Positions 1-7,818 of a stretch of 20,738 nt of DNA are shown here, piece by piece (the first letter of the stretch is position 1; the number at the start of each line of letters is the position of its first letter). The position numbers were made by a program, and so were the translations under genes. The DNA is taken from the NCBI GenBank assembly GCA_944322775.1, contig CALUQA010000016.1, positions 1-20,738 of the forward strand, given 5' to 3'. The notes below the pieces were generated by a model. The model ran no database searches and had not been told where the DNA came from. It was given only the letters and a program-made list of their open reading frames with translations. The DNA is from an uncultured Elusimicrobiales bacterium (lineage in GTDB: Bacteria; Elusimicrobiota; Elusimicrobia; Elusimicrobiales; Elusimicrobiaceae).

Positions 1-821
1 AATTGTTCGGCGTACGGCAGGTAGTTTTCTTTGTGCGGGCCTTTGTCGGCCACGTGCATGGGGGCAAACACCCAGCTGGCCACCCGCCCGCGCCCCTGCC
101 ACGGGAAGAACGCCAGCACCACCGGCGCCCCCGTTACGGCGGCCAAACGGTAAAAGCTGTAGGGCACGCGCACCTGGCCGCCCAAAAAAGACACAGGCAG
201 GCTGTTGTCTTCTTTGCCAAATACGCGGTCGGCCATGGCGCAGACAATCTCCCCTTTTCTAAGCGCGCTCATCATTTCCACCACGCCGCCCAGCGGCCCG
301 GCCGGATTAATAAAATCAAACGCGGCTTTCTGCCCGCGGTGCTCCGCCACGGTTTTGTCGTTGTCTTTCGGGTTATGGTAATACAGCACGTGCATGGGCT
401 TATTTAAAAATTGCATACAGTTCACCGCACTTTGCCAACAGCCCACATGCGCCGTAAGCAGCAAAAGCCCTTTGCCTTGGGCAAGCAGTTCTTGGCAGGT
501 GTGGCGCATGGTTTCGTCCGTCACAAAAGTGCCCTGCCCCAAAATGCCCCACGCGGCCCGCTCCACCAGGCTGCGCCCGAACGTCAGGTTCAGGCGAAAG
601 GTATGCTTAAAAAACTGCCAGCCGTTTTGGGGCGCAAAACGCCGCATAATGTAGGCGCGGGATTTGTCCCGCACGTCTTTGCGCAAACAATACGCCAGCA
701 CCAGCGGGTATAAAAACAAATACGCCACGGCCCTGCCCCCCACGGCAATCAACCCATACATAAAACGGTGCTTCCAGCGGGAAGCCAGGCTTTTGCCTGT
801 ATTTTGCTTAAGCGTGTTCAT
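1..821 (-). CDS. LpxL/HtrB-like lysophospholipid acyltransferase (3' end beyond left edge)
   Basis: The frame is open from an ATG at 821 to the left edge, giving 273 residues with no stop, so the C-terminus is missing. It resembles the LPLAT family (lauroyl/lipid A acyltransferases), membrane-bound enzymes that move an acyl chain from a carrier to a lipid or sugar. Visible signs are a hydrophobic N-terminal segment (about residues 21-45), the block LLTAHVGCWQ (121-130) with His125, an ADR motif (197-199) and an FLGG motif (212-215). The usual H-x4-D/E catalytic pair here reads H-x4-Q (His125, Gln130), which is odd. It starts inside the end of the glycosyltransferase gene (14-base overlap), so the two are translated together. 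In characterised aryl polyene loci a GT2 and an acyltransferase are fused in one protein (ApeJ type); here they seem to be two genes. The likely role is acylation of the glycosylated polyene lipid. Confidence 0.8.
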   Translation of the reverse strand, partial: MNTLKQNTGKSLASRWKHRFMYGLIAVGGRAVAYLFLYPLVLAYCLRKDVRDKSRAYIMRRFAPQNGWQFFKHTFRLNLTFGRSLVERAAWGILGQGTFVTDETMRHTCQELLAQGKGLLLLTAHVGCWQSAVNCMQFLNKPMHVLYYHNPKDNDKTVAEHRGQKAAFDFINPAGPLGGVVEMMSALRKGEIVCAMADRVFGKEDNSLPVSFLGGQVRVPYSFYRLAAVTGAPVVLAFFPWQGRGRVASWVFAPMHVADKGPHKENYLPYAEQ

Positions 822-1980
822 GCAAACTCCTGCGCAGTATCAGCCCCGCCAGCGCCACCACGCAAAAAACAATTACCGCAAACAGCGGCGCCAGCACCAA
901 AGAGCCCAATATCCATTCCCACACCCGCTGGCCGATTTGACGGCCCAGCGTGGTGAGGTTAAACTCGGTTAAAAACTGCCCGTGGCGCAGCCAATAGCCC
1001 GCCTCTATGCATAAAGCGGGCACAAAAGGGCCGACGCATAATTTTTCAAAGCCCACACATACCAAGCGGTTCAAATTCCACCACCCGGCCCCGCCAAACA
1101 GCCACACCTGGCGCAAGCCCGGAAAGGCAATAGTGCCGCAAAAAATGCCCCACGCGGCCGAGAGCGCATTGCGCAGTGTGCTGCCCGGCTCAAGCAAATT
1201 GTCTTTTAGCGTTTGCCCGTAGGGGCGGGGCACCCAATGCCCGTTTTGGCGCACATATTGGCGGTGTGCCAGCGGCAGCATGGAACGCATGGTCAAATAG
1301 GTGTTTAACACCGTTAAGCGCCAATTGTCTTTCCATTTGCTGAAATGGGAAATGCGCTCCGCACCGTAATGGACGGATACGTCCACTTCCTGCACGGCAA
1401 AGCCGGCCCACAGGGCGCGCACGGCCACTTCCACCTCAAAGGCGTAGCGTTTGCTCCACACGTGCAGCACGCGCAGCATATCCACCGGATAGCAGCGGTA
1501 GCCGCTTTGAATGTCCCGCACGGTTTTGCCGGTTTGCACCCGCACCCAAAAATTGCCGAACTTGCGCCCGAAACGCGAAGAAGCCGGCACCGATTGGTCA
1601 AAGCGGCGCACGCCGATAATCAGCGCGTCGGGCGTTTGGTGCGCTTGGGCGACAAAAAGCGGTATTTCCTGCGGCAGGTGCTGACCGTCTGCATCTATGG
1701 TAATAATATGGGTAAAGCCGTGCCGGGCCGCCCAGGCCGCCCCCGTTAAAATGGCGCAGCCTTTGCCTTGGTTTACTTCTTGCCGAAGCAGGTGCACCTG
1801 CAGGCCCTGCAAAAGGGGTGTTACGTCTTCTTGGCTGCCGTCGTCCACCACCAGCACTTCGGGCCAAACGGCACGGCAGGCCTGTGCCACCCGGCGCAAG
1901 GTGCCGGTGTGGTTATAATGGGCGATAAGCACCAAAAATTTTAAGGGAGTTTTATTTTCCCCGCTTTCCAGGCTTGGCAT
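808..1980 (-). CDS. GT2 glycosyltransferase with C-terminal DUF2062-like membrane region
   Basis: This 390-residue protein has a GT-A fold glycosyltransferase domain (about residues 14-230) of the dolichol-phosphate mannose synthase-like GT2 type. VVDDGS (44-49) is the nucleotide-binding signature, and DADGQH (96-101) holds the DXD metal site. It would transfer a sugar from an activated donor to a lipid acceptor at the inner membrane. From about residue 245 the protein changes character: a PRPYG segment, glycine-rich hydrophobic stretches, and a strongly hydrophobic segment near 358-384. This fits the DUF2062 membrane domain often found after GT2 domains. The gene begins 40 bases inside the thioesterase gene and its stop lies inside the next acyltransferase gene, so it belongs to the same transcript. 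The sugar and acceptor cannot be read from sequence; by context the acceptor is the lipid that carries the polyene. Confidence 0.85.
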   Translation of the reverse strand: MPSLESGENKTPLKFLVLIAHYNHTGTLRRVAQACRAVWPEVLVVDDGSQEDVTPLLQGLQVHLLRQEVNQGKGCAILTGAAWAARHGFTHIITIDADGQHLPQEIPLFVAQAHQTPDALIIGVRRFDQSVPASSRFGRKFGNFWVRVQTGKTVRDIQSGYRCYPVDMLRVLHVWSKRYAFEVEVAVRALWAGFAVQEVDVSVHYGAERISHFSKWKDNWRLTVLNTYLTMRSMLPLAHRQYVRQNGHWVPRPYGQTLKDNLLEPGSTLRNALSAAWGIFCGTIAFPGLRQVWLFGGAGWWNLNRLVCVGFEKLCVGPFVPALCIEAGYWLRHGQFLTEFNLTTLGRQIGQRVWEWILGSLVLAPLFAVIVFCVVALAGLILRRSLHEHA

Positions 1981-2411
1981 ATTTCTTCGTAAAAGGGCGG
2001 ACGCTCAAAAAGCACCTGTTGGTTTTTATCCGTCAGCAGCTGCACGCTATAGCCGCGTGCCATAACGTGTTGGGCTTCGTCTAAAATAGTAAAGTCCACA
2101 TTCAGGCGCACCGCTTCGCTGTAAAACAAACGGGCTTTAACCTCATAGGTATGCCCATAGCAAAGCGGGGCCAAATAGTCCAGGTGCATTTGCCGCACCG
2201 GCAGCAAAATGCCGCGTTTGTAAAAATCGCCATATCCCAGGCCCACGGCGTCGCCCAGGGCCATGCGGGCGTCTTCGCACATGGCCACATAATGGCCGTG
2301 CCAAACAATTTTCATGGCGTCTATTTCGTGAAAACGCACCTTGTGAAAAACCGACTTTTCAAGCGGGGCCGGATCCCCCGGGTTCTGTTTAAAATAAATA
2401 TATTTTTTCAT
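1941..2411 (-). CDS. Hotdog-fold acyl thioesterase (4HBT/YbgC type, ApeK-like)
   Basis: This 156-residue single-domain protein has the 4-hydroxybenzoyl-CoA thioesterase pattern: RFHEIDAMKIVWHGHY (residues 26-41) matches the family's D-x-x-G-V-V-x-H-x-x-Y block. Asp31 is the probable catalytic acid, and EDAR follows at 46-49. Such enzymes hydrolyse acyl thioesters; in aryl polyene loci the thioesterase is thought to release or proofread chains on the carrier protein. The start ATG shares an ATGA overlap with the stop of the dehydratase upstream, and no clear Shine-Dalgarno is visible, so translation probably depends on coupling. The first 20 residues precede the conserved domain. The family is secure; the exact substrate is inferred from neighbours. 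Confidence 0.88.
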   Translation of the reverse strand: MKKYIYFKQNPGDPAPLEKSVFHKVRFHEIDAMKIVWHGHYVAMCEDARMALGDAVGLGYGDFYKRGILLPVRQMHLDYLAPLCYGHTYEVKARLFYSEAVRLNVDFTILDEAQHVMARGYSVQLLTDKNQQVLFERPPFYEEICQAWKAGKIKLP

Positions 2412-2764
2412 TGGGTTTTATCCGTAAACTGCAAAATAAGCTGGCTGATTTTTTTAGGCGTTTTGTCTTCCAAAAGCTGCACGGCCAGCAGGCCGTCCGG
2501 GCGGACGGAAAAACAAATGCGCATATACACCCCGGGCTGCACGGGGCTGACAAACTTGGCCCGTTTAACCGCGGCAAGCTGCACCGGTTTTTTTAAAAAA
2601 CGACAGGCCGCGTCTGTGCACAAAGCCAGCTGCCCCACGGCAGGCAGCACGGGATAGTCTTTAAAGTGGCCGTTAAAAGCCGGAAAATCCGCCGTAATGT
2701 GATACACAAAACCTTGTTCGTCGGCCGTGCAAAAACACGCTTGCACCGCTTGTTCTATGGACAT
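2408..2764 (-). CDS. FabZ/ApeI-like 3-hydroxyacyl-ACP dehydratase
   Basis: This is a 118-residue hotdog protein. The block FNGHFKDYPVLPAVGQL (residues 30-46) corresponds to the GHFPxxPVMPGV signature of FabZ and of the ApeI dehydratase, with His33 as the catalytic histidine. It would remove water from a 3-hydroxyacyl-ACP to leave a double bond in the growing polyene. An oddity: fourteen residues after the catalytic His, where FabZ has Glu, this protein has Ala47, so the usual acidic partner is absent. It may work together with the second dehydratase of the locus (6004-6447), as a pair, or have a shifted acid. The gene overlaps the preceding lipoprotein gene by 10 bases and the thioesterase gene by four (ATGA). 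Confidence 0.82.
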   Translation of the reverse strand: MSIEQAVQACFCTADEQGFVYHITADFPAFNGHFKDYPVLPAVGQLALCTDAACRFLKKPVQLAAVKRAKFVSPVQPGVYMRICFSVRPDGLLAVQLLEDKTPKKISQLILQFTDKTQ

Positions 2765-3168
2765 ACGCCCCCCTTTACCTGCACTTCAAAATAGCAGTCT
2801 TTGCGCCCAAGCGGCTGCACCATATGTGCGTCCGGGCAGGGCGTCAAAAAATGCTTTTGCACCAGCTCGCCCCATTGGCGCACCAGCGCCTTGGGCAGAC
2901 GCGGCGCACGGTAATGCACGCGGATTTGCTTGGCAGACACTGTCATATCCGCCAGCTTTATAAGCGGCTCGCCCAACACCAGCACCCGCGCCGTGCCGGC
3001 TTGATACTGGCTGACAAGCGTAAAGGCCAGGCCCTGCGGTTCCAGCACGCCGCGCGCCACGGCACTTTGCGCAAGCAAAATGGGCTGCGGCTGGGCCGGC
3101 TCATACACCACCGCAGCCGAACACCCCGCCAAACATACAGCGCCTAAAAACACCCAAAAATATTTCAT
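2755..3168 (-). CDS. Outer-membrane lipoprotein of the polyene locus (possibly DUF3261/ApeN-like)
   Basis: The 137-residue protein starts with a short lipoprotein signal: MKYFWVFLGAVCLAGCS, a lipobox LAGC with Cys16 as the lipidated residue. I chose the ATG at 3168 because it sits after a good ribosome site (AAAGAGGT) and shares an ATGA overlap with the exporter stop; an in-frame start further upstream would bury the signal peptide. The rest is a small mostly beta-type domain with a Cys pair near the C-terminus (about 112 and 125, plus one at 136). It lies directly after the MMPL exporter, as does the DUF3261 lipoprotein in aryl polyene clusters. Its position suggests that role, but similarity to DUF3261 is not obvious by eye. 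It may act with the LolA-like carrier in transport. Confidence 0.72.
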   Translation of the reverse strand: MKYFWVFLGAVCLAGCSAAVVYEPAQPQPILLAQSAVARGVLEPQGLAFTLVSQYQAGTARVLVLGEPLIKLADMTVSAKQIRVHYRAPRLPKALVRQWGELVQKHFLTPCPDAHMVQPLGRKDCYFEVQVKGGVCP

Positions 3169-5420
3169 ACGTACCTCTTTAAAAATGCCGGCAGCACCCA
3201 CACCGCCGCCGCCACCGCACCGCCAATGCCGATTAAGGCGCACAGCCCCATCATAAACAGCACCGCATGCCGGGCAAGCACCAATACGCCAAAGCCCACC
3301 AGCGTGGAAAGCCCCGCCGCCAGCAAAGCCTGCACGGGGTACACGGCCGAAGCGGCTTGACCGGCGCGGTACTTCATCAGCTGGAAAATGGCGTAATCTA
3401 TGCCAAGCCCCACCAAAAGCGGCAGAAAAATAAGTCCAAACAAATTAACCTGCACCCCGCTTAAGGCCAGCACGCCAAATAAAACGCACCCGCCCAGCAC
3501 CACGGGAATAAAACAAAGCAGGGCTTCTTTTAGCCGTTTGAACAGCCCCCACACCGCCAATAAATTAAATACACACGCCAAAGAAGCCACCCACAGCGCT
3601 TCTTTTTTAACGGCCTGCGTCAGTTGGTTTTGCAGGCGCCGCACCGACACGAACACGCCCTGAGCCTTTGCCGCGGCTTGCTCGTAGGCGGGGTCATCGG
3701 GCACTATGTTGACCACGGCGTAGGAGCCGTCGTCTAAACGCACCAGCGGGTTATACCAGGAAGAAAAATCCACCTTTTCCCTCTGCAAAGAACGCGGCAG
3801 CCATTGCCAAAACGGCTCAAAAGCCGCCGCCTGAAAACCGTTTTTTTGCGCTTTTTCCTGCAGCAAACGGCGCGTGCGGGCCATGCGCTCAGGAGACCAA
3901 AAGCCGTTCCAACGGGTTTGGTTTTCCTGTTGGGTGCGGGCCGACACAAACAACCCGCTCACGGCCAGCGGTGCGGGCAAAAGATCAGAGAGCGCCTCAT
4001 TTTGCGCCAAGGCTTCATCGGCCGTGGGGCCCAAGGCAAAAAGCAAGGCTTGCTCGTTGGCGGAAAACAATTGGTCGGCCAGTTGTTTATCCTGCGCAAA
4101 AGAAGCAGAGACGGAGTTAAGCGAGTCCAGCCCGTGGCTGAAAACCGTCTTTTGCACGCCCCACGCCCCAAAAACCAACAGACACACGCAGACCAGGCAC
4201 GCCGGCCAAAAAGCCAAGGGTTTCAGCCGCCAGGAAACGGTGCGGCGCGGCGCGGCAGAAGCGGCCGAAAAATAAGCCGGCAAAATATACAGCGCCGCCC
4301 CTAAAGCCAACGCCAGCGCACTCATGCCGAAAACGGCTATTTGCTTAAACACTTCTATGGAAGAAAAAAGCAAAGCGGCAAAACAAACCGCCGAGGTTAA
4401 AAAATTGCACAACAAGTGCTTGCGTATTTGCAAAAGCGTATGCGCCTGCGTGCCGGCAGAAGCCTGCAAGGCAAAATATACGTAAATGGCATAATCTACC
4501 GACAGGCCCGCCACCACGCTGCCAAAACCCAGCGTAATGCCGCTTAAACGGCCAAAAACGCATTGGGTAATCAAAGCGGCCGGCGGCAGCACCAAAAGCG
4601 GCAGTACATAAATGAGTATCGCCCGTTTGGAGCGGAAAAGCCACCAAAACAAAGCTGCCAGCAGCGTAAGCCCCAACAGCGAAATAAGCACCAGGTCGCG
4701 CTTGATGACGGAAAAATTTTCCCACGTATAGCGCAGACCGCCCATAAAAAAGATGCGCACCCCCGCCGGCAGTTCTTTTTGCAAGCGCGCAAACGTTTGC
4801 TGTATGCGTTGGGCGGCCCCAACATCGGCCAACACCGCAGGCGTATCATACACGCCGGCTTGCAGGGTGCCTTCTTCGTTAGATAAAAATCCCCCCTGAT
4901 ATTGCGTTTGGGTATTTTCCCCCAAGCGGGCCCATTTGGCCATCATCAGCGAGGTTAAGTTAAACGGGTCCAGCGGCAGGCGTTGTTTTACCGCCATGCT
5001 TTCAAGCGAAAACAACTGCTCTCTGGCTTGGGCCAGCTGGCGGTCTATCCCCTGCGGGGAAAGGGTCTCTTCCAGCGCGGCTTGGTCCTGCACGCCAAAA
5101 CGAGCCGGCAAAGCGCTAAGCAATAAAGAAAAAATATTTTCATTCGGCTGCACTTGCGGCTGCACAAGTTTTTCCTGCGCCAGCTGCTGCCCGAGCCATT
5201 GGGCCGTTTGGGTGGCCTGCACGGCCGAGGGTGCCTGCACAAACACCAGCAATTTTTGGCTTAAAGGAGAATGCTGAAAAAGAGACAGCGCCTGTTTAAG
5301 CGCATTGGGTACAAGGGCCTGTATGTCCTGCTCCAGCGGGCCGCGGAGCACCCCCCACGCACACAGCCCTGCCGCCAGCACAGCAAGCAGCAGTTTAAGG
5401 TGCGCGCGGGACGATTTCAT
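3165..5420 (-). CDS. MMPL/RND-family lipid exporter (ApeM-like)
   Basis: The protein is 751 residues from the ATG at 5420, which shares an ATGA overlap with the LolA-like stop and follows an AAGGGG ribosome site. The layout is two halves as in RND/MMPL transporters: a first membrane helix near 8-25, a periplasmic domain to about 235, then a helix bundle; this repeats in the second half. Each bundle carries the proton-relay motif G-x-x-x-D-Y-A-I: VDYAIY at about 308-313 and IDYAIF at about 674-679. MMPL proteins move lipids or lipid-linked products out of the inner membrane using the proton gradient. Sitting between a LolA-like carrier and a lipoprotein, it most likely exports the finished polyene lipid toward the outer membrane. 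The length is normal for the short bacterial MMPL exporters found in aryl polyene loci. Confidence 0.9.
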   Translation of the reverse strand: MKSSRAHLKLLLAVLAAGLCAWGVLRGPLEQDIQALVPNALKQALSLFQHSPLSQKLLVFVQAPSAVQATQTAQWLGQQLAQEKLVQPQVQPNENIFSLLLSALPARFGVQDQAALEETLSPQGIDRQLAQAREQLFSLESMAVKQRLPLDPFNLTSLMMAKWARLGENTQTQYQGGFLSNEEGTLQAGVYDTPAVLADVGAAQRIQQTFARLQKELPAGVRIFFMGGLRYTWENFSVIKRDLVLISLLGLTLLAALFWWLFRSKRAILIYVLPLLVLPPAALITQCVFGRLSGITLGFGSVVAGLSVDYAIYVYFALQASAGTQAHTLLQIRKHLLCNFLTSAVCFAALLFSSIEVFKQIAVFGMSALALALGAALYILPAYFSAASAAPRRTVSWRLKPLAFWPACLVCVCLLVFGAWGVQKTVFSHGLDSLNSVSASFAQDKQLADQLFSANEQALLFALGPTADEALAQNEALSDLLPAPLAVSGLFVSARTQQENQTRWNGFWSPERMARTRRLLQEKAQKNGFQAAAFEPFWQWLPRSLQREKVDFSSWYNPLVRLDDGSYAVVNIVPDDPAYEQAAAKAQGVFVSVRRLQNQLTQAVKKEALWVASLACVFNLLAVWGLFKRLKEALLCFIPVVLGGCVLFGVLALSGVQVNLFGLIFLPLLVGLGIDYAIFQLMKYRAGQAASAVYPVQALLAAGLSTLVGFGVLVLARHAVLFMMGLCALIGIGGAVAAAVWVLPAFLKRYV

Positions 5421-6007
5421 AACAGGGCCCCTTGCGGAAGCGGCTGGTTTAAGCGCGTGTTGGAAAACTTCCACACCACAAAGTCTCCCCCCGGCTCCTG
5501 CAAAGTAACCTGGCGCACCAGCTGCGGGTTTTTGTCGTCCACCAGCACGGTAATTTGTTTGACCGCCTTGTTTTGCTGTGAACGCGGCACAAAGGTGATT
5601 TCCTGCCCGTTAAGCATAATTTGATAATCTTTTTGCAAAGAATCAAAATCCAACGTCAGCCATACCAACATTTGGGCGGCCATCATGCGGCCCATGGCAT
5701 TTTTGACGGCTTCTTTTTTATCGCCTTGCAGGCGGAACACGCCGGTCTGCGTAATTAAAAAACCGTTTTCAAAAGGGGTTTGATATTGCCAGCGCAACTG
5801 ACGGGTGGTTTTGTCAAACGCCAGGCGGCCTTGGCTTTCTAAAGGCTCGCTGAGAAGGGCAAGGTGTTTCTCTTCGGCAAAATCGCTTTGCAGGGTTTTC
5901 ACTTCCGCCATGCGCGCGGCATAATGGGCCAATAAACCCGCCCCTTCTTGGGCAAAGGCCGCCAGCGCCGCCACAGCACAGGCAAAAATTAAGGCATATT
6001 TTTTCAT
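5417..6007 (-). CDS. LolA-like periplasmic carrier (ApeL-like)
   Basis: This 196-residue secreted protein has a signal peptide over about residues 1-20 (MKKYALIFACAVAALAAFAQ), with likely cleavage after AFA. The mature part follows the LolA/LolB fold pattern: an early stretch with LQSDFAEEKHLALLSEPLES (near 40-60), then GRLAFDKTTRQLRWQY (60-75), typical of the lipoprotein-carrier barrel. I chose the ATG at 6007 because it overlaps the dehydratase stop by ATGA and directly begins the signal peptide; the earlier in-frame ATG would add nine residues before it. LolA relatives bind acyl chains in the periplasm. In aryl polyene loci this one, rather than carrying general lipoproteins, probably helps the MMPL exporter pass the polyene lipid onward. 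Confidence 0.86.
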   Translation of the reverse strand: MKKYALIFACAVAALAAFAQEGAGLLAHYAARMAEVKTLQSDFAEEKHLALLSEPLESQGRLAFDKTTRQLRWQYQTPFENGFLITQTGVFRLQGDKKEAVKNAMGRMMAAQMLVWLTLDFDSLQKDYQIMLNGQEITFVPRSQQNKAVKQITVLVDDKNPQLVRQVTLQEPGGDFVVWKFSNTRLNQPLPQGALL

Positions 6008-6447
6008 AGTTTCGGGGGCTCCTTTCCCTGCCACATATAAATATACACAACCGCCTGGGCCAGTTTTTCTTCTTGCCGAAAAACCTGCCCCTGCACAATA
6101 TACGTGTCAAAACACTCGTCCGTTTTTTCCGTGCGTACCGTCAGTTCGTCGCCCGCACGGGCAAGCGCCAGGCACTGCATATCCCGCACGCTGACCAAAT
6201 ATCCCCCGCCGTTTATGCTAAGCCCCTGTTTAATGCGGCGGTAGGCCTCACACGCGCCAAAGCCCTGTGCAATAAGCTCGCAATAGGCTTCCGGCGCCAG
6301 GGTGCCGTCCTGCCGCAAAAACAAATGGTCCGCTTTCACCAAGGCACGCGCGCTGCCGGCGGCGCCTTGCACGTCCAAAATCCGATCCACCCACAGCATG
6401 GGCGGGCGATGCGGCAACAGGCTGTCAACGGGCGGAAAAGTTTGCAT
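6004..6447 (-). CDS. ApeP-like 3-hydroxyacyl-ACP dehydratase
   Basis: This 147-residue hotdog dehydratase has LLPHRPPMLWVD (residues 10-21) at its N-terminus, the signature of the ApeP/FabZ-like group, with His13 as the catalytic base. YCELIAQGFGAC (55-66) supplies the acidic Glu57. Unlike the other dehydratase of the locus it retains both catalytic residues. Two dehydratases are the normal count in aryl polyene systems, where chain extension must leave every double bond in place. The gene starts three bases after the lipoprotein stop and ends in an ATGA overlap with the LolA-like gene. Confidence 0.85.
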   Translation of the reverse strand: MQTFPPVDSLLPHRPPMLWVDRILDVQGAAGSARALVKADHLFLRQDGTLAPEAYCELIAQGFGACEAYRRIKQGLSINGGGYLVSVRDMQCLALARAGDELTVRTEKTDECFDTYIVQGQVFRQEEKLAQAVVYIYMWQGKEPPKL

Positions 6448-6450
6448 AGC

Positions 6451-6831
6451 TTATTGGGCGGCCAACGCGGCGCTGATGGAACGGTTTAAATAAATAATCC
6501 ACGTATTGTAGCGGGGATGAATGGTGCCCTTTTTTTCGTTATAGCGCAGGTTGGTGCTGGTTTTATACAAAATGGAATAATAATCGGCCCCGTAAGGGAT
6601 TTCCACCACCACCTGATGGGCGCGAATGTTAAGGGTGGCTTCCATCAAGCCGTCACGCACTTTGGTGACCACCCAACCTTTATTGGCAGCCCCCACTTCA
6701 ATGGCCTTTTCCACCGCGGCCACATTTTGGGCCGAGACAGACTGATGTTCAATGTTTTGCACCGGCGGAAAAGTGCGGCAACCCGTCAAAGCCGACATAC
6801 CCAAAAATAAAACAAAGCACAGTTTTTTCAT
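6451..6831 (-). CDS. Small lipoprotein of unknown function
   Basis: This 126-residue protein has a clean lipoprotein signal: a charged MKK start, a hydrophobic core and lipobox LTGC with Cys18. The mature domain shows a recognisable pattern for a widespread small-lipoprotein group: GW near 52, HQVVVEIPYGADYYSILY (about 72-89), then NLRY and a HPRYNTWIIYLNRSI tail. I know no function for that group. It overlaps the acyltransferase stop by ATGA, so it is made with the polyene genes, but it is not part of the standard aryl polyene set as I know it. It could be an outer-membrane helper for the exported lipid. Confidence 0.8.
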   Translation of the reverse strand: MKKLCFVLFLGMSALTGCRTFPPVQNIEHQSVSAQNVAAVEKAIEVGAANKGWVVTKVRDGLMEATLNIRAHQVVVEIPYGADYYSILYKTSTNLRYNEKKGTIHPRYNTWIIYLNRSISAALAAQ

Positions 6832-7556
6832 GCGTTATTCTCCTTATTTACAAAAGACATAATTTGTTTTTTTACGCTTTGCGCCATATGCAAATGGCCC
6901 AGCGGACCGGTAAAATCCTGCGGGTAAACGGCCGGAAAAAGTTTAAGCACAATGCGCGCAGGCTTTATGTGCCACTGCCCCACAGGCAACATTTGCTGCG
7001 TGCCGGCAATGGCCAGCGGCACCACGGGCAAATGCAGCTGTTCGGCCAAATAAAAGGCCCCGCTTTTAAAACGGGCTTGCGGGTCTTTGCGCGACCCTTG
7101 CGGGAAAAACACGATATCACAACCGTTTTTGACCGCCTCTTGGCAGCGCGAGAGCATTTCCTGCGGGGTGGTGTGCCCCGCGTCTATATAGCCGGCGGCC
7201 CGCATGATATAGCCAAAAAAAGGCAGGCGAAACACCCACTCTTTGGTCACGTACACCACATTATCAAAACCAAACAGGCTGACGGTATATAAATCCAGCG
7301 CCGAAGCGTGATTGGCCACAATCACGCGGCTGCCCGCAGGCACGGGTGCCGTTTGCACCTGCCAGCCGCTGCTGGCCCAGCGCATAAAACGCATAATGCC
7401 GCGGGACTGAAAAAACACAAATTTGCGCACCCGCGTGCCCGTTTTGTCGGCGCACAACAGCAAAAACGGCGCCGCAACCAGCGTGGAAAAAAACAGCCAG
7501 CACAACGCCGCCCCACCCAAACAAAACGTATTAAAATAACAGCGCAGCCAGCCCAT
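6828..7556 (-). CDS. PlsC-type 1-acyl-glycerol-phosphate acyltransferase-like enzyme
   Basis: The protein is 242 residues from the ATG at 7556, one base after the stop of the carrier protein; an earlier in-frame start would overlap that gene deeply and add a tail unlike the family. It has an N-terminal membrane segment (about 10-35), the catalytic NHASALD block (82-88, His83 and Asp88), and FFPQGSRK (150-157), which is the acceptor-binding motif, usually FPEGTR. Gln for Glu and Ser for Thr there suggest an altered acceptor. PlsC-type enzymes acylate a glycerol-phosphate lipid at the membrane. The gene lies straight after the acyl carrier protein, so the carrier-bound polyene chain is a plausible donor. 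It is separate from the LpxL-like acyltransferase at the other end of the locus. Confidence 0.84.
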   Translation of the reverse strand: MGWLRCYFNTFCLGGAALCWLFFSTLVAAPFLLLCADKTGTRVRKFVFFQSRGIMRFMRWASSGWQVQTAPVPAGSRVIVANHASALDLYTVSLFGFDNVVYVTKEWVFRLPFFGYIMRAAGYIDAGHTTPQEMLSRCQEAVKNGCDIVFFPQGSRKDPQARFKSGAFYLAEQLHLPVVPLAIAGTQQMLPVGQWHIKPARIVLKLFPAVYPQDFTGPLGHLHMAQSVKKQIMSFVNKENNA

Positions 7557-7557
7557 A

Positions 7558-7818
7558 TTATTTGTTGTGTTCGCGGGCAATTTTTTCAATAAAGTTGTAT
7601 AAATCTTCCAAGGTGATAATGGTGCGCAGGTCATAGCCTTGGCGCAGGGTTACGCCAAACTGCTGTTCCAGCACCACCACCATATCCAGCGCGTCCAGGC
7701 TGTCCAGGCCCAGGTCGTCGCGCAAGCGGGCGGACGGGACAAGCTGTTCGGCGCGGAATTCAAATTCTTTTTCCAACGCTTCATTGGTATGTTTAATAAT
7801 TTCTTCTCTGGTAATCAC
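7558..7818 (-). CDS. Acyl carrier protein
   Basis: This 86-residue acyl carrier protein has the motif LGLDSLDALDMV (36-47); Ser40 in DSLD is the site for the 4'-phosphopantetheine arm. The start is GTG at 7818, supported by a perfect AGGAGG ribosome site a few bases upstream, inside the end of the ketosynthase gene, and by a 4-base GTGA overlap with that gene's stop. It holds the growing chain for the KS, KR and dehydratases of this locus. Its place in the operon argues for a dedicated carrier rather than the general fatty-acid one. Aryl polyene loci usually have two carrier proteins; only one is visible here. Confidence 0.93.
   Translation of the reverse strand: MITREEIIKHTNEALEKEFEFRAEQLVPSARLRDDLGLDSLDALDMVVVLEQQFGVTLRQGYDLRTIITLEDLYNFIEKIAREHNK

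Noticed and set aside
1345..1749. Long plus-strand frame opposite the glycosyltransferase
   Set aside because: It lies wholly antisense to a well-supported gene, has composition biased by GC-rich codons of the other strand, and shows no family motif.
3804..4304. A 166-codon plus-strand frame inside the exporter gene
   Set aside because: Arg/Gly/Lys-rich shadow of the MMPL gene without recognisable domain or ribosome site.
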